Positions 25,150-33,829 of a stretch of 64,000 bases of DNA are shown one piece after another. Made by a program: the position numbers and the translations under genes. Under the pieces are notes generated by a model. The model was not told where the DNA came from. It was given only the letters and a program-made list of their open reading frames with translations, and did no database searches. Numbering within the stretch: position 1 is the stretch's first letter; each line of letters begins with the position of its first letter. Source of the DNA: Sipunculus nudus (Eukaryota; Annelida; Sipuncula; Golfingiida; Sipunculidae); the NCBI GenBank assembly GCA_026874595.1, contig CM049321.1:15697979-15761978 (forward strand). Direction: 5' to 3'.

Positions 25150-28100
25150 GCAAAGTAAATGTATGTAAATTGCTATTTTATCTTTTACAGACAGGAAAAT
25201 TTCATTATAGGTAGTAACATGTAAGCCCGTAGTATATCTTTTTTCAATTAGTTAATTCTTCATGTCAGGTTTCTATCCTGATAATGTTATTCTTGCGTAT
25301 TTTTTTCAACTCACTCTATGAGTAAGTATTTTATGGGGCATAAATAAAATTTGTCATGACGAAATTAAGTATTTAAATGTATGAGTAGCCAGAATGCATT
25401 TGAAAATATCCCTAATTTAATAAACAAAAGAGGTTCTTAAGACAAAATTCTGATTTTCTTTCGACTCACAGTCTGAATTATGCTTTGAACTGGACCGGAT
25501 TTTGCTCCATACCAAATCACGATCGAGATTTGGTCCGGCCTAAACCCTGATCGGGGTTTGGGCTGGACCATATTCCGATCGGGTTTTAGGTTGGACTGAT
25601 TCCCGATCGGGAGTTGGTCTGCCGATTGGTCTAGATCGGGGTCTTGGCCTTGTCATAGCCGTGCGATAATGACGGCCTTAAAGTATTCCGTTTGCTTCTT
25701 TAACGTTAGGTTTGAAGACCATCGTTTGCATTTATGGTATCTTAAAATTATAATATAACAATAAGAAGCCCTAAGATTCACCATGGGTTTCAAATTCAGT
25801 GGAGCGTCGTTTTTCCGAAAACCTCGTGGGCCAGTGTTTTTTTTTTTTTGGTTCAGACTATTGGATAAATGATTCTGCATGATGGCCAACCTGCTGCCGA
25901 GCACAGAACTGAACCAGAACTTGACACACATAAATTAATGAAGCTAGTCCAAAATAAATGTTTGCAACAATATTTTGTTAGGTTTTCCATCAATGTAATT
26001 AATTGATGGTGTAAATACATTTGAAGTATTTCTAATTGGGTCTTGAAAATCAGACATTTTTTGCAGTTCTTTTTTTCAAAGTTTCAATTATCCTTTATTT
26101 TCAATTTCGGATTAACGTTGTTCTGATTATCGACGCTCTACTGTACATGTATTTGTCTGACATTGGTCTTTTTTTGCAGGTACACGAGCAAAGATTCTGA
26201 TCACTCTGGCCTGGTCATTTTCGGTGTTATGTGGGTCCCCTATGTTAATATACGGGGACCTCATGCAGAGGTTTGGCCATCTCCAATGTGTATTAGCGAT
26301 CAAGAATTGGCGGGTGAGTCTTTGTTCGCTTATACACACATTAATGTTATTCAAATTAATATACACCTTCATATCGGGATGCAATATCTTCAGTAGGTTG
26401 TAAATAAAAAACACATGGATTAGATATTGTTTTGAAAATATAACTGATTGATAAGTGAGTCATTATAACAACTGATTATTTATCTTTGTCTTTTCATCTA
26501 GAATTAAAAAAAAAATAAAAAAAAAAGTTGAAAATGAAACGACGGTATTAACGACTGAGGAACTTTTATTACTAAATAATATATCGATCACCATCCTTGC
26601 CTTTTTTTTAGTAATATTGAGTGAGCTGCCGTACGTCCATCGTGGTATATTTTAATGTACAGATGACCCCTATATGTCCCTAAATGGAAGATGTGCGATT
26701 TTAATACTCCATTTGTGCAGTTAAATTTATTTTCTTAGTTTTGTTCCCGTCACAGTTATGTGCAAACTCGAGTTCAACAGGTATTGGTTTAAATTAAAAG
26801 GCCTACCCTCTAATACCCCGGTCCCTTGGCCTTCAGTTTATATATAAATATGCAAAAACTAAACCACATCAGAACTACATTCACAGTCGATGCCTGAAAG
26901 ACCATTAGTGAAAGGTTATAACAAGACGAAGCAAGTATGAGAGTGCTACAGAAGCCCTGAGAGAGCTACACTGGCTTCCCATCCATCTAAGAATGATGGA
27001 TATTAAATCCTGACTACGGTCTTCAAGGCACGCACGGCCAGGCTTTCTCTTACAGACAAGCAACCAGAGATGGTCTCAGATCGCAATCACATTTAAACAT
27101 CTGGTATCTGGTAATCCCTCGTGTGAACCACCAGACGATCGCAGATCGATCGTTCAGTGTAGCCGGTGCGCAATTATGGAAATCGGCCAATATTTTAAAG
27201 GAAGATTGACGATATGATAGAACTTAAGAAACAGCTAAAATCATTTTATTCAGCCAGTTTTGAGCTAAATGCTCTTATCAATGTAAAGCGCCCGAAAATA
27301 ATCAAAATTGGGATTCAATCGGCGCTATATAAATTAACAAATTATGTAATTGTAATTATTATACCCTGACCCCTTGGCCGTTAGATGTTATATAGATGAG
27401 CCCTAAAGGCCCGTTCTATGTTGGCGGGAATGCTTGACTACTGTAAGTTTGCGCAGTTCTAAAATGTCCTTAAAATATACCCTGACGTTCAATTATTACA
27501 AAATATGGAGATTGTTGACCGACAGGTCACCATGTACATCTGAATCTGCAGCTATTTATGAGACATTATATTGCTGTTGATTTCCGGTCGTTGTGATATA
27601 ATATAAATAAGCCCAAATGAGGGCCGGGTACCAGTCTAATTATAATGATTTTTTACACAGGTGTATCTGACGTTGGTCGCGACTGTGGTTTTTGTGATAC
27701 CCACGGTGGTAATAGCTGTGTGCTACATCATCATTATCGGGATCATCTGTTACAAGTCTTTCCTTCCGGGACCTACGAAAAGCCAGAGGAGGGTGAGAGT
27801 TCTTGGAAACGCGACAAGTAACAGCAGCGGTGGTTAGTATATTATGTTATTGCCCCCGCCAGTAGGAAATGGGTTCATTCTCCTTCGTGTGTGGGTCTGT
27901 GTGTGTGATGGTGTGTGTGTATGTGTTCACAACATAACTCACGCAATAATTAATGGAATCTCATGAAGATTTTGGGGATTTTTGGGAATGGACTGATTAG
28001 ATTTTGGTGTGTATCAAGCATCATTTTCGGATTCTGGAGCATTATCAAAAAATTTCACAAATGCGCCGCGCAGTGTGGCCTACAGCCACCAGTTCACGTC

Positions 28101-28502
28101 ACGGTCGAGCGGCTGGCACCTTGGAGTGTACAGTGTGCTAGCTGAGCGTTTTTCAAAAGTGTGCTCTTAGTTCTGAAGTGAGTGGATGCACACACCGGTT
28201 ACGGAGCATCCCGCAATTGGAACCCCCGTATGGCGGAGGCATGTATCCATTTGGATGCAGAATTTTAGCAATATATTGTGTAACAGGTACAAAAAAAAAC
28301 GTAACACCCAGTAATTAGCAAGCACATTGTAGTGTCTGTGATTCCGAACAGAGGGCACCACAAATACATCGTTTTCTTATGTTTACCTAATCAGGCTAAG
28401 TTCTTTGAATTAATTTGCACGACGTCACACTGCACCCCACACTGGCCATGAAGCGCCAAAACGACGGACATCATTTTCATTTTTAAGAGAGATAGAGTCC
28501 CG

Positions 28503-28584
<82 letters not shown>

Positions 28585-31540
28585 TCGAACCCGAAGGACT
28601 GTTACAGTTGTAGTATATCAAAATATATTATATACTTACTTATTTACCATAAATCCAGAATGCCAAATGATTAAAAAAAAGATAAAGAATTTAAAAGCTG
28701 AAATGTTGACACTCAGCTTATTCGAGAATTATTAAAGTATTAAAGTATCAACCCTAAAACTGAAATGTTAAATTTTTGTTCAGTAAAAAACTTTAAATAT
28801 CATTTTCAACAATCAAAAAAAAACACACACACAGTAGAGGAAAATATAAAAAAAAACGTTTTGAGATATTGAGATGTAGTTAAATGTTAGTTCATTAAAA
28901 AGCGGCCAAGTGTTACTCGGAGCTTAATATAGTGTACCTTTTAATTAAATAATGTTACAAAATAATTAAAAAACGAATGTATAGTTAGAAAATATGTATA
29001 CCATCAGAAAGGTCACGGTACCAAGTTAAATTAATGTATACTTTTTGGGGTTTTATATGAATTTAAACCACTATTGAATTGATTATAGATATTGGGGTTT
29101 AAGAAAGTAAATTAGTGCCCATCGTAATGCTTACTGTTTGTAATATCACAGGTTCTTTCAAGGGAAACAAGAAGCACACGGCGGTGAGTGAGTGTACCTC
29201 AAGCTCACGAGGGATCATACCCCAGGCCAAGGTCAGAACCATTAAGATGACGCTGCTGATTGTGCTAGGTGAGTAACGAATAAGATAAGAGAAGTTAAGA
29301 TAAGATAAGATACTTAATCAAGCCATATAAATATTACACATTGTGTTGATAACATCTCCATAAACCTCGGTTATAAATATAAGTGAGTACATGATACATT
29401 AGAAGATACATCTCAGATACATTATAAAACTTAGATATTACTTTATAATACAATGTCATACGTAATAAAAAAAGACACTTCAGTTAATGCGTATGTGCGC
29501 ATACGATTAAATGTGTGACAAAATTGTGTCCATGTGCGCATATGCGCATATATGCGTGAACTGGCAGAAGCATATAATGAAACAGTGGATCTAGCAGTTC
29601 TTCCTAAACAGATTAGCTTAATTAGCATCAATTTACCAGGAATAGCTTAGTTCACACAGACCAAATGCTGAAAACTCGCTCCTGTAGCGATTATTACGTA
29701 TATGGTTAGATAGGTATATACATCGACTGACACGTGGAAAAACTATAGTAATCAATGAGATTTTTTATTCATATAGGCATATAGCCGAATATGGAAACAG
29801 AATAAGGATACTGTGTACTATTCACTGTTAACTAAAAGCTGAAATATTTTGCCACATATATGCAAACATGTGAAGTCAGAATTTTTTTTATCAGGAAAAT
29901 CCAAAGTCCCGTGAAAAAATCTGTTAAAAAAAACAGCCTAGCATACATTTGAATCCATAGAGCTCTCCTTGTCTATGATTTGAATCTTCAAGAGTTCTTA
30001 TTTACTGAACGTGCTGACGTAAAAATCAAATGCACTGTTTTTTAAGTATTATAGTGTCTACTTATATCACTGAATTATTTGTTCACAATGCACTTATTAT
30101 ATTAGCATCAATAGGACAATTTTATTGACTAGCTTTCACTTTTTTCTTATATTTTCAGCTTTCATCCTGTGCTGGAGTCCATTCTTTATCTTTAACTTAT
30201 TGGCAGTTTATGGTCACGTGAGAAAAGTCCCCCTGGTGGTGCAAGTATTCATCCAAAGTCTGACGTCACTCAACAGCCTTGCCAATCCGGTAATTTACGG
30301 TATCTTTAGTACCCGGATATGTCGCCATCTTAGGTAAGTTCATTTAAAGGTTTGAATTTCAGGTATTTCAGTTAATTCTTGGATTACAAAGGAACAGGGA
30401 ATGGAGGAGAACAATAGAAAAGTTCATACAAAATACATCAGGCACATAATCTGTTAATAGCAAGAGGGTGATAGGAGATATATAATAAATATAAATGCTA
30501 GTGTTAGCCTTTCCTGTAATTATTCGACTACCGGTATTGCGAGTTATACGTGCATAGCTGGTAAACTCTCTTGACAAGTGGCGCGACATCTGTTTCGGTT
30601 TTACAAGTTGATGCGAAAACATGATGCACAACCAATCCTTTCCTGGTTTAACTGCATATTGACGTTTTATATAATACCAGTACTCGACGACAATTACTTT
30701 CAGGGCGTCGGGAGTATGTGCACGTTACATGAGGACATGTAAATATGACATATACAAATATCATAACCTAAAGTGTATGTGGCTGGTCAAAATGTACTAG
30801 TACTTCCGCAAAAATGTTTGAAACCTTAGAAGTGTCGGGCAATAATGTCTTGTAAAACATGTGTCTAAGTTACACATGTGATATCCAACAAAATAAACCT
30901 TATCCGATCATACCTACTGGAACACTTGACCTGTCAAGAGGAGGATTAATTCATGTAAGTTTGGATAAACAAATTTATAATTAATTGTAATTGATTCAGA
31001 TGGTCGTAATTAAATTGTAGCCTCAATTAATATTAAAACTGCATCTAAAGATCTACCGGTAGACTGACGACATTGTATAGAAATGTATCTATCTTATCCG
31101 TTAAAACCTTTATCAGTTAGTCATTATTAATCAATTTCACTTTGGCGTACTTAGCGATATGCCCCCCCCCCCCCCCCTCCAATGGATTTAATGTAATACA
31201 TTGACTATTTCATACCATTATATTTTCTATTTTCCTGTACTAGAAGTGTATCCTTTTCAGGAGAGTCAGGGGTTGTAGCTGGTTTGTGGACAGAACTTGT
31301 TGCTGCGTCAATATGAAAGAGCACAGGCGACAGTCCTCCCTCTACATGTCTAACAGTACAACCTACACAACAGTCGAGGGCAACGTGTGCAAAAAGAACT
31401 TTCCGCTCAAACGGCGCAAGTCAGGTCCACCCGTGGTTCGTCTGAACTTGACAGCTAAAGAAAACCAGATTCTCCTAAAGAATTTAAAATCAACGAACAA
31501 GCAAACTTCTGATTACGTCGGTTTAACCAAAGAATCCTGA
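11559..31540 (+). CDS. CCAPR: CCAP / neuropeptide S-type peptide GPCR, 3' seven exons
   Basis: Class A peptide GPCR of the crustacean cardioactive peptide / neuropeptide S receptor type; family members sit in the plasma membrane and signal a neuropeptide through G proteins. CDS = join(11559..11662, 13871..13964, 26180..26313, 27661..27832, 29152..29268, 30159..30333, 31261..31540), 358 residues plus stop; every junction is GT/AG and the phases agree throughout. Visible: end of TM2, TM3 Cys (11639), a D-R-L triplet at the DRY site (13919), ECL2 Cys (26287), TM6 CWSP (30170), TM7 NPVIY (30284), and a Cys triplet after helix 8 (31298). The intracellular stretch SSRGIIPQAKVRTIKMTL is close to the same part of known CCAP receptors. 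N-terminus and TM1 are missing and presumed left of the window. A related vasopressin/NPS-type receptor is the alternative. Confidence 0.93.
11663..12750. other. CCAPR intron, left part
   Basis: Nothing supported beyond a poly-C tract near 11918-11932. The SINE and MITE in the rest of this intron are listed separately. Confidence 0.55.
12755..12950 (+). mobile_element. tRNA-derived SINE in CCAPR intron
   Basis: A head like that at 886 ('GGTAAAACGCTCGGCTCTCC', from about 12779) is followed by a conserved-looking body (TATGAGAGGGGTTTAGTGG; CCGGGTTCTCCAGTTG) and ends near a poly-A run (12960-12972). The B box is interrupted by a T tract. This is a retroposed copy. Confidence 0.55.
13642..13811. 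mobile_element. Pogo-like MITE (170 bp)
   Basis: The left end CAGTGAAACC and right end GGTTTTACTA are inverted repeats flanked by TA dinucleotides. The inside has 'TTGGTCGT' motifs in both orientations and a poly-A run. Same family as 8871-9046 and 62080-62860. It sits in the receptor intron, 60 bases before an exon. Confidence 0.8.
13871..13964 (+). CDS. CCAPR: CCAPR exon: TM3 and ICL2
   Basis: Phase 0 in, phase 1 out (AGTG|GTAAGA). It encodes SVVTYASTFVLVALSIDR and then LDAIARPM, matching the family's highly conserved TM3/ICL2 block, but with Leu at the usual Tyr of DRY. The acceptor lies 60 bases after a pogo-like MITE. Confidence 0.93.
13965..17045. other. CCAPR intron, no exon seen
   Basis: AT-rich intron sequence with poly-C tracts near 14641 and 14988 and the duplicated 48-base segment at 15395. 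Open frames here (e.g. 14435-14635, 16631-16879) have no recognisable content. Confidence 0.55.
15395..15530 (+). repeat. Duplicated ~48 bp segment, LINE-tail-like
   Basis: Two copies, 74 bases apart, share 'CATAGTTTG.CTAG' and 'CCCTATCGAAGATA'. The phrase 'GGACCCTATCGAA' resembles the 3' UTR of the LINE at 23677 ('GGACCCCATCGAA'), so these may be LINE 3' tails. Confidence 0.5.
17050..17395 (+). mobile_element. tRNA-derived SINE
   Basis: The head starts near GGCTTCTGTAGTATAGAGG (A-box-like) with B box GAGTTCAAATCTC at 17097, followed by a body of about 280 bases. The open frame running through it is incidental. The head is clearly tRNA-like, but the anticodon arm is not well formed. Confidence 0.65.
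17400..20095. other. CCAPR intron, no exon seen
   Basis: Mostly unique AT-rich sequence. A weak tRNA-like stretch near 19030-19085 (GTAGGTTTGAAAGCCCC as a possible B box) may be an old SINE. Open frames of 60-90 codons have no recognisable content. Confidence 0.5.
20105..20535 (-). mobile_element. Dimeric tRNA-like element, reverse orientation
   Basis: Read on the - strand, two tRNA-like heads (B-box-like sequences across about 20456-20466 and 20152-20163) each follow an AAGCTTGC...GCGGTTGGNACGCC stretch and are joined by a ~200 base spacer. The whole unit matches 47866-48280 on the + strand, including 'GTGACGGCAAACTTTGTGG' and 'TGATAGCAGAACGCTCTT'. Confidence 0.68.
20880..21085 (-). repeat. 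Solitary monomer of the 335 bp repeat
   Basis: The reverse complement matches the right half of a monomer: 'CACAAATCGTAACCATTTG' against 'CACAAATCGTAACGACTGG', and 'GAAACCTGAAATTAGGTC' against the same text at about 2267. It is strongly diverged and lacks the palindrome half. Confidence 0.65.
21950..22254. repeat. ~120 bp tandem repeat, left of the LINE
   Basis: Degenerate units contain 'TTTCAAGCATTT' / 'TTTCAAGTATTTTCTGG', 'AAATGAGACT' and 'CCTGTCCAACC'. The same units resume at 23800 on the other side of the LINE. Confidence 0.55.
22255..23757 (+). mobile_element. 5'-truncated CR1/L2-like non-LTR retrotransposon
   Basis: It has the reverse transcriptase 3' half, a 3' UTR with 'GGACCCCATCGAA' and 'GCTGAACATGCTGAATGGG', and an (AAAT)n-type tail at about 23733-23756. 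The 5' end is cut near 22255, inside the RT domain, as is usual for target-primed insertion. It lies in the 12.2 kb intron of the receptor gene, in the same orientation. Assignment to the CR1/L2/jockey group is by general appearance. Confidence 0.92.
22278..23461 (+). pseudogene. Reverse transcriptase fragment with C-terminal frameshift
   Basis: An open frame from 22278 to 23330 (350 codons) carries RT landmarks in order: MFTDKQFAYLPNRSTHLALH, MDIRKGFDSLDH, GTPQGTVLGPILFLIYMNDF, the catalytic YADD (in CILYADDITLL) and a GLIVDSRLKWKDH block. It then hits a stop after NTRPVAILSS. The usual C-terminal LINE block (KPRTDRFKSSF, then YSGPHYWNQLPNNLR) continues in another frame from about 23313 to a TGA at 23459-23461, so there is one frameshift. 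No endonuclease or ORF1 is present. The copy is dead but young. Confidence 0.92.
23800..24135. repeat. ~120 bp tandem repeat, right of the LINE
   Basis: Units start near 23812, 23935 and 24048 and share 'CTAAATGAGA', 'TTTTCAAGCATTTTCATGG' and 'CCCTATGG'. They continue the array seen at 21950-22254, so the LINE lies within it. Confidence 0.55.
25087..25148. repeat. (TA)n microsatellite
   Basis: Interrupted then perfect TA alternation of about 60 bases. Confidence 0.93.
25489..25650. repeat. GATCGGG minisatellite
   Basis: About five units of about 32 bases repeat a 'CCGATCGGG-TTTGGTCTGGAC' pattern with variation (GATCGAGATTTGG, GATCGGGGTTTGG, GATCGGGTTTTAGG, GATCGGGAGTTGG, GATCGGGGTCTTGG). 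Confidence 0.8.
26180..26313 (+). CDS. CCAPR: CCAPR exon: TM4 and ECL2
   Basis: The acceptor TTTTTTTGCAG completes the Gly codon split at 13964. It encodes TRAKILITLAWSFSVLCGSP, a loop with the conserved Cys (26287-26289), and ends KNWR before GTGAGT. Confidence 0.9.
26880..27350 (+). mobile_element. Old L2/CR1-like LINE 3' end
   Basis: Broken frames still read like the C-terminus of a LINE reverse transcriptase (ALRELHWLPIHLRMMDI, TVFKARTARLSLTDKQPEM, then RSFSVAGAQLWKSA). The 3' UTR carries 'TTGGGATTCAATCGGCGC' followed by 'TATATAAATTA', a typical L2-like end. Several stops and shifts make it much older than the copy at 22255. It lies in the intron 26314-27660. Confidence 0.75.
27661..27832 (+). 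CDS. CCAPR: CCAPR exon: TM5 and start of ICL3
   Basis: It starts in phase 0 after TTTTTACACAG and encodes VYLTLVATVVFVIPTVVIAV, the rest of TM5 and a basic loop (KSQRRVRVLG). It ends in phase 1 before GTTAGT. An in-exon GTGAGA at about 27793 is a possible alternative donor but would break the phase match with the next exon. Confidence 0.9.
27840..28505. other. CCAPR intron, repeat-like left part
   Basis: It holds a GT-rich stretch (27877-27925) and sequence in the style of dispersed invertebrate repeats ('TATGGCGGAGGCATG' near 28230). No exon seen. Confidence 0.45.
28507..28578. repeat. (AT)n microsatellite
   Basis: Perfect AT alternation of about 72 bases in the receptor intron. Confidence 0.95.
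29152..29268 (+). CDS. CCAPR: CCAPR exon: ICL3 to TM6 start
   Basis: Phase 1 in and out (CTAG|GTGAGT). It contains SSRGIIPQAKVRTIKMTL, the most family-diagnostic stretch in the gene, leading into TM6. Confidence 0.92.
29488..29562. other. Alternating purine-pyrimidine stretch
   Basis: 'GCGTATGTGCGCATACG' and 'CATGTGCGCATATGCGCATA' are nearly strictly alternating and partly self-complementary. Such sequence can adopt Z-DNA or cruciform forms; whether it does here is unknown. Confidence 0.5.
30159..30333 (+). CDS. CCAPR: CCAPR exon: TM6, ECL3, TM7
   Basis: The acceptor TATATTTTCAG completes an Ala codon. It encodes AFILCWSPFFIFNLL, a short ECL3, then SLNSLANPVIYGIFS (TM7 NPxxY form) and ends HLR in phase 2 before GTAAGT. 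Confidence 0.93.
31261..31540 (+). CDS. CCAPR: CCAPR last exon: helix 8 and C-tail
   Basis: The acceptor TCCTTTTCAG continues in phase 2. It encodes RVRGCSWFVDRTCCC, whose Cys cluster is a likely palmitoylation site, and a Ser/Thr/Lys-rich tail ending at TGA 31538-31540. AATAAA-type polyadenylation signals occur downstream at about 32294 and 32453; which one is used is unknown. Confidence 0.9.
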
Positions 31541-32525
31541 AGCACCCCGAGATGAAATCAGGCGGCATTAAATTTGCTTCGGAGAGGAATGGTTTTGACA
31601 CCAATCGGAAGAACGTGGTGTTTACAGAATGCATTCTAATTGCATATTTTGTCGTTAGCTGGTATTCTGAGGATACTTTTCCCAGCTCTTAAGGGAATGG
31701 ATCAGAAGGCGAGACTTCTGCAGTGTGAATGAGGTTAGTACAAAAGAAAAGTGAAGTAAAATATGAAACCTGTTAGCTGGGTTGTACACCAGATTCACAA
31801 AAATGCATAAAAAGGTGGATACATCAAACAACAACCATATCTATTATATTTATAATATAAATGGATTTTCATCTCTGCGTCAAAAATTAACCTGATTAAT
31901 GCCGAGAGATTTCTTTGTGGAACACTTAATAGACAGCGGGAAGCTCTTTAGCTTCATGGAAATATATGAAGTTTCATATAATAGAACTGGATTGTGTGGT
32001 CGAAGGCAGGATCGTCTAATCGGACGGTGTTTTACACTGTCACTGTACAGTGACACGGGATCACAAGGACAGGTCAGCTGCTGAACAAACGATCTCCCTT
32101 ATACCTATGAATGGGTGGTATCTACCCGGGAACTAAGGTGTCATTGTGCACACACAATGTTTTATTGTAGTGACCCAAAATGAGATTACCTTGAAAATTA
32201 AATTGACTGCTTTTTCGGTGTAACCTTCCAGTTAATTTATTCAAACAAACGACTAAGGCGAAGCCATATACCTTTCCATCCTGGCAGCGGTATAATAAAA
32301 TGAATGTCAGTTAAGTCCACCTAAATACTGCATATACGGGTTGTACTAACATTTGTCATGCCATCCGGGGCTCAATGTTTAAATTCAAGTCCAGTTACAT
32401 CAATTAAGTTGGTACCCTTATCTTTGTTAATTACAAGAAAACAATTATTCACAAATAAATGGAATCAGAAACATTGCGTGCGGGAAGAGTGAACGAGGTG
32501 GACAAAATAAGGTCCCTAATTAGCA
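31541..32525 (+). other. Downstream of CCAPR stop, probable 3' UTR
   Basis: Non-coding AT-rich sequence. AATAAA motifs at about 32294 and 32453 could end the transcript. No other gene seen. Confidence 0.45.
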
Positions 32526-32529
32526 GTAA

Positions 32530-32855
32530 TATAATTCTTTAGTAGAATAAGCGGGACGCTTCTGGATTCCTTTGTCAAGGAACAGCTATTCCTTATCGAA
32601 GAAACAAGGTTCACTGTTGAACTAAAGCGTCTTTTGTTGAAGAAATGCAAATCTCTGATTGAGCAAATAAGATTTTTGGTAATGGACTTTTGTTTTTGTA
32701 GTGGAAAAAGTAAGTCGTTCTGATAGTAATTGGGTTTTGGATCGACACACTTAGATTCCTTGTTGGGATAAATAATTCTGGTTGAAAGAAGTGGAATTTT
32801 TTTTTTTTTTTTAAGCTGAAGAAACCTGATGCTTTGGTAGAGCAACTGGGTTTCT
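32530..32855. repeat. Quasi-periodic degenerate minisatellite
   Basis: Recurrent variants of 'TTCCTTGTTG', 'GTTGAAGAAA', 'TCTGATTGAGCAA' and 'TAGAGCAACTGGG' occur at irregular spacings near 27-60 bases. The long reverse-strand open frames here are a by-product. It also includes a 17-base T run at about 32798. Confidence 0.5.
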
Positions 32856-32879
32856 TGTTAAGGCCATACAAAAAAAAAT

Positions 32880-33825
32880 ATTGTTTTACTCCAATTTTTC
32901 ATTGATCAGATTTTTAATGTAAATGTATTTGATAATATTGCTAATTTCTGCTATGCAAATATCTTCTTACATAATTCTTACAATGGACAAATCTTTGTGT
33001 TGATCATATACTGCATTTTAAGAACTAAACAAATCTTTGTTTTTTTTTCGGACATGCTTTCAAAAATCAAAGTATTTTGTATCGACCGGTAATCACGAAA
33101 GAAAAGAAAATGTCCCATTTACCATTTTTTTGTGGGGCCTGAAGAGGATTCATAGGTGTAAGAAAGCGGATTATGAGGTTGAATGGTCAAGTGTAGCTTT
33201 GTTGTGCAAACATGACACAAACTCTACTGACCAAAAGATGTTAATGTATATAACATTTTTATACACGGGTATATGCTGTTTGTCCAGCTATAGTAAATGA
33301 TATCCCCTAGTTAAAATGGCATCTCCCCTTAACTGAAATGTTTGTTCTGACTTTAACTCCAATTGACGCCCGCTTGTGTATTTGTACAATTGAACAGATA
33401 ATAATCATGTGAAAATAAATAATGAAGGAAGGTCCCTGATCTGAGTTTATTATATTGATATTATCCGTTAATGCAAAAGCATAAATGTATGTGCTATTAA
33501 TCTGTTGAAATAATGATTGTTGCGTTGTGTTCGACATGAATTCATTTTGAATAAATAAATATGATATAGTCAATGAATGTGTCATAATTGTTTGTAGTTT
33601 AATGTAGTTCATGTGTACTGACAAATGTCGCCCGTCAGTATGGCCACATAATTCATTTAAAATAATTATAAACCTAATAATACGTCTGTATTGATGGCTT
33701 GCACTTGTAATCCCCACTGGTGAGCAGAGCCATCTGGTGCGTTCATAGCAAACTAAAACTAGGTGCTGCGGATGGTAAATCAACAGAAGCATATTCTAAA
33801 GTGAAGCATCGATAATTAATGTTCA
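32880..33825. other. Intergenic, no supported gene
   Basis: A 161-codon reverse-strand open frame (33307-33792) is present but shows no recognisable domain, and no splice context was worked out. It is long for AT-rich chance but unsupported. Confidence 0.4.
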
Positions 33826-33829
33826 GTTA

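Larger units (their letters stand above)
24140..26179. other. CCAPR intron, right part
   Basis: AT-rich, no exon seen. It contains a (TA)n tract at 25087-25148 and the minisatellite at 25489-25650. Confidence 0.55.

Noticed and set aside
33307-33792. 161-codon reverse-strand open frame
   Set aside because: No recognisable domain and biased AT-rich composition; too little support for a gene.
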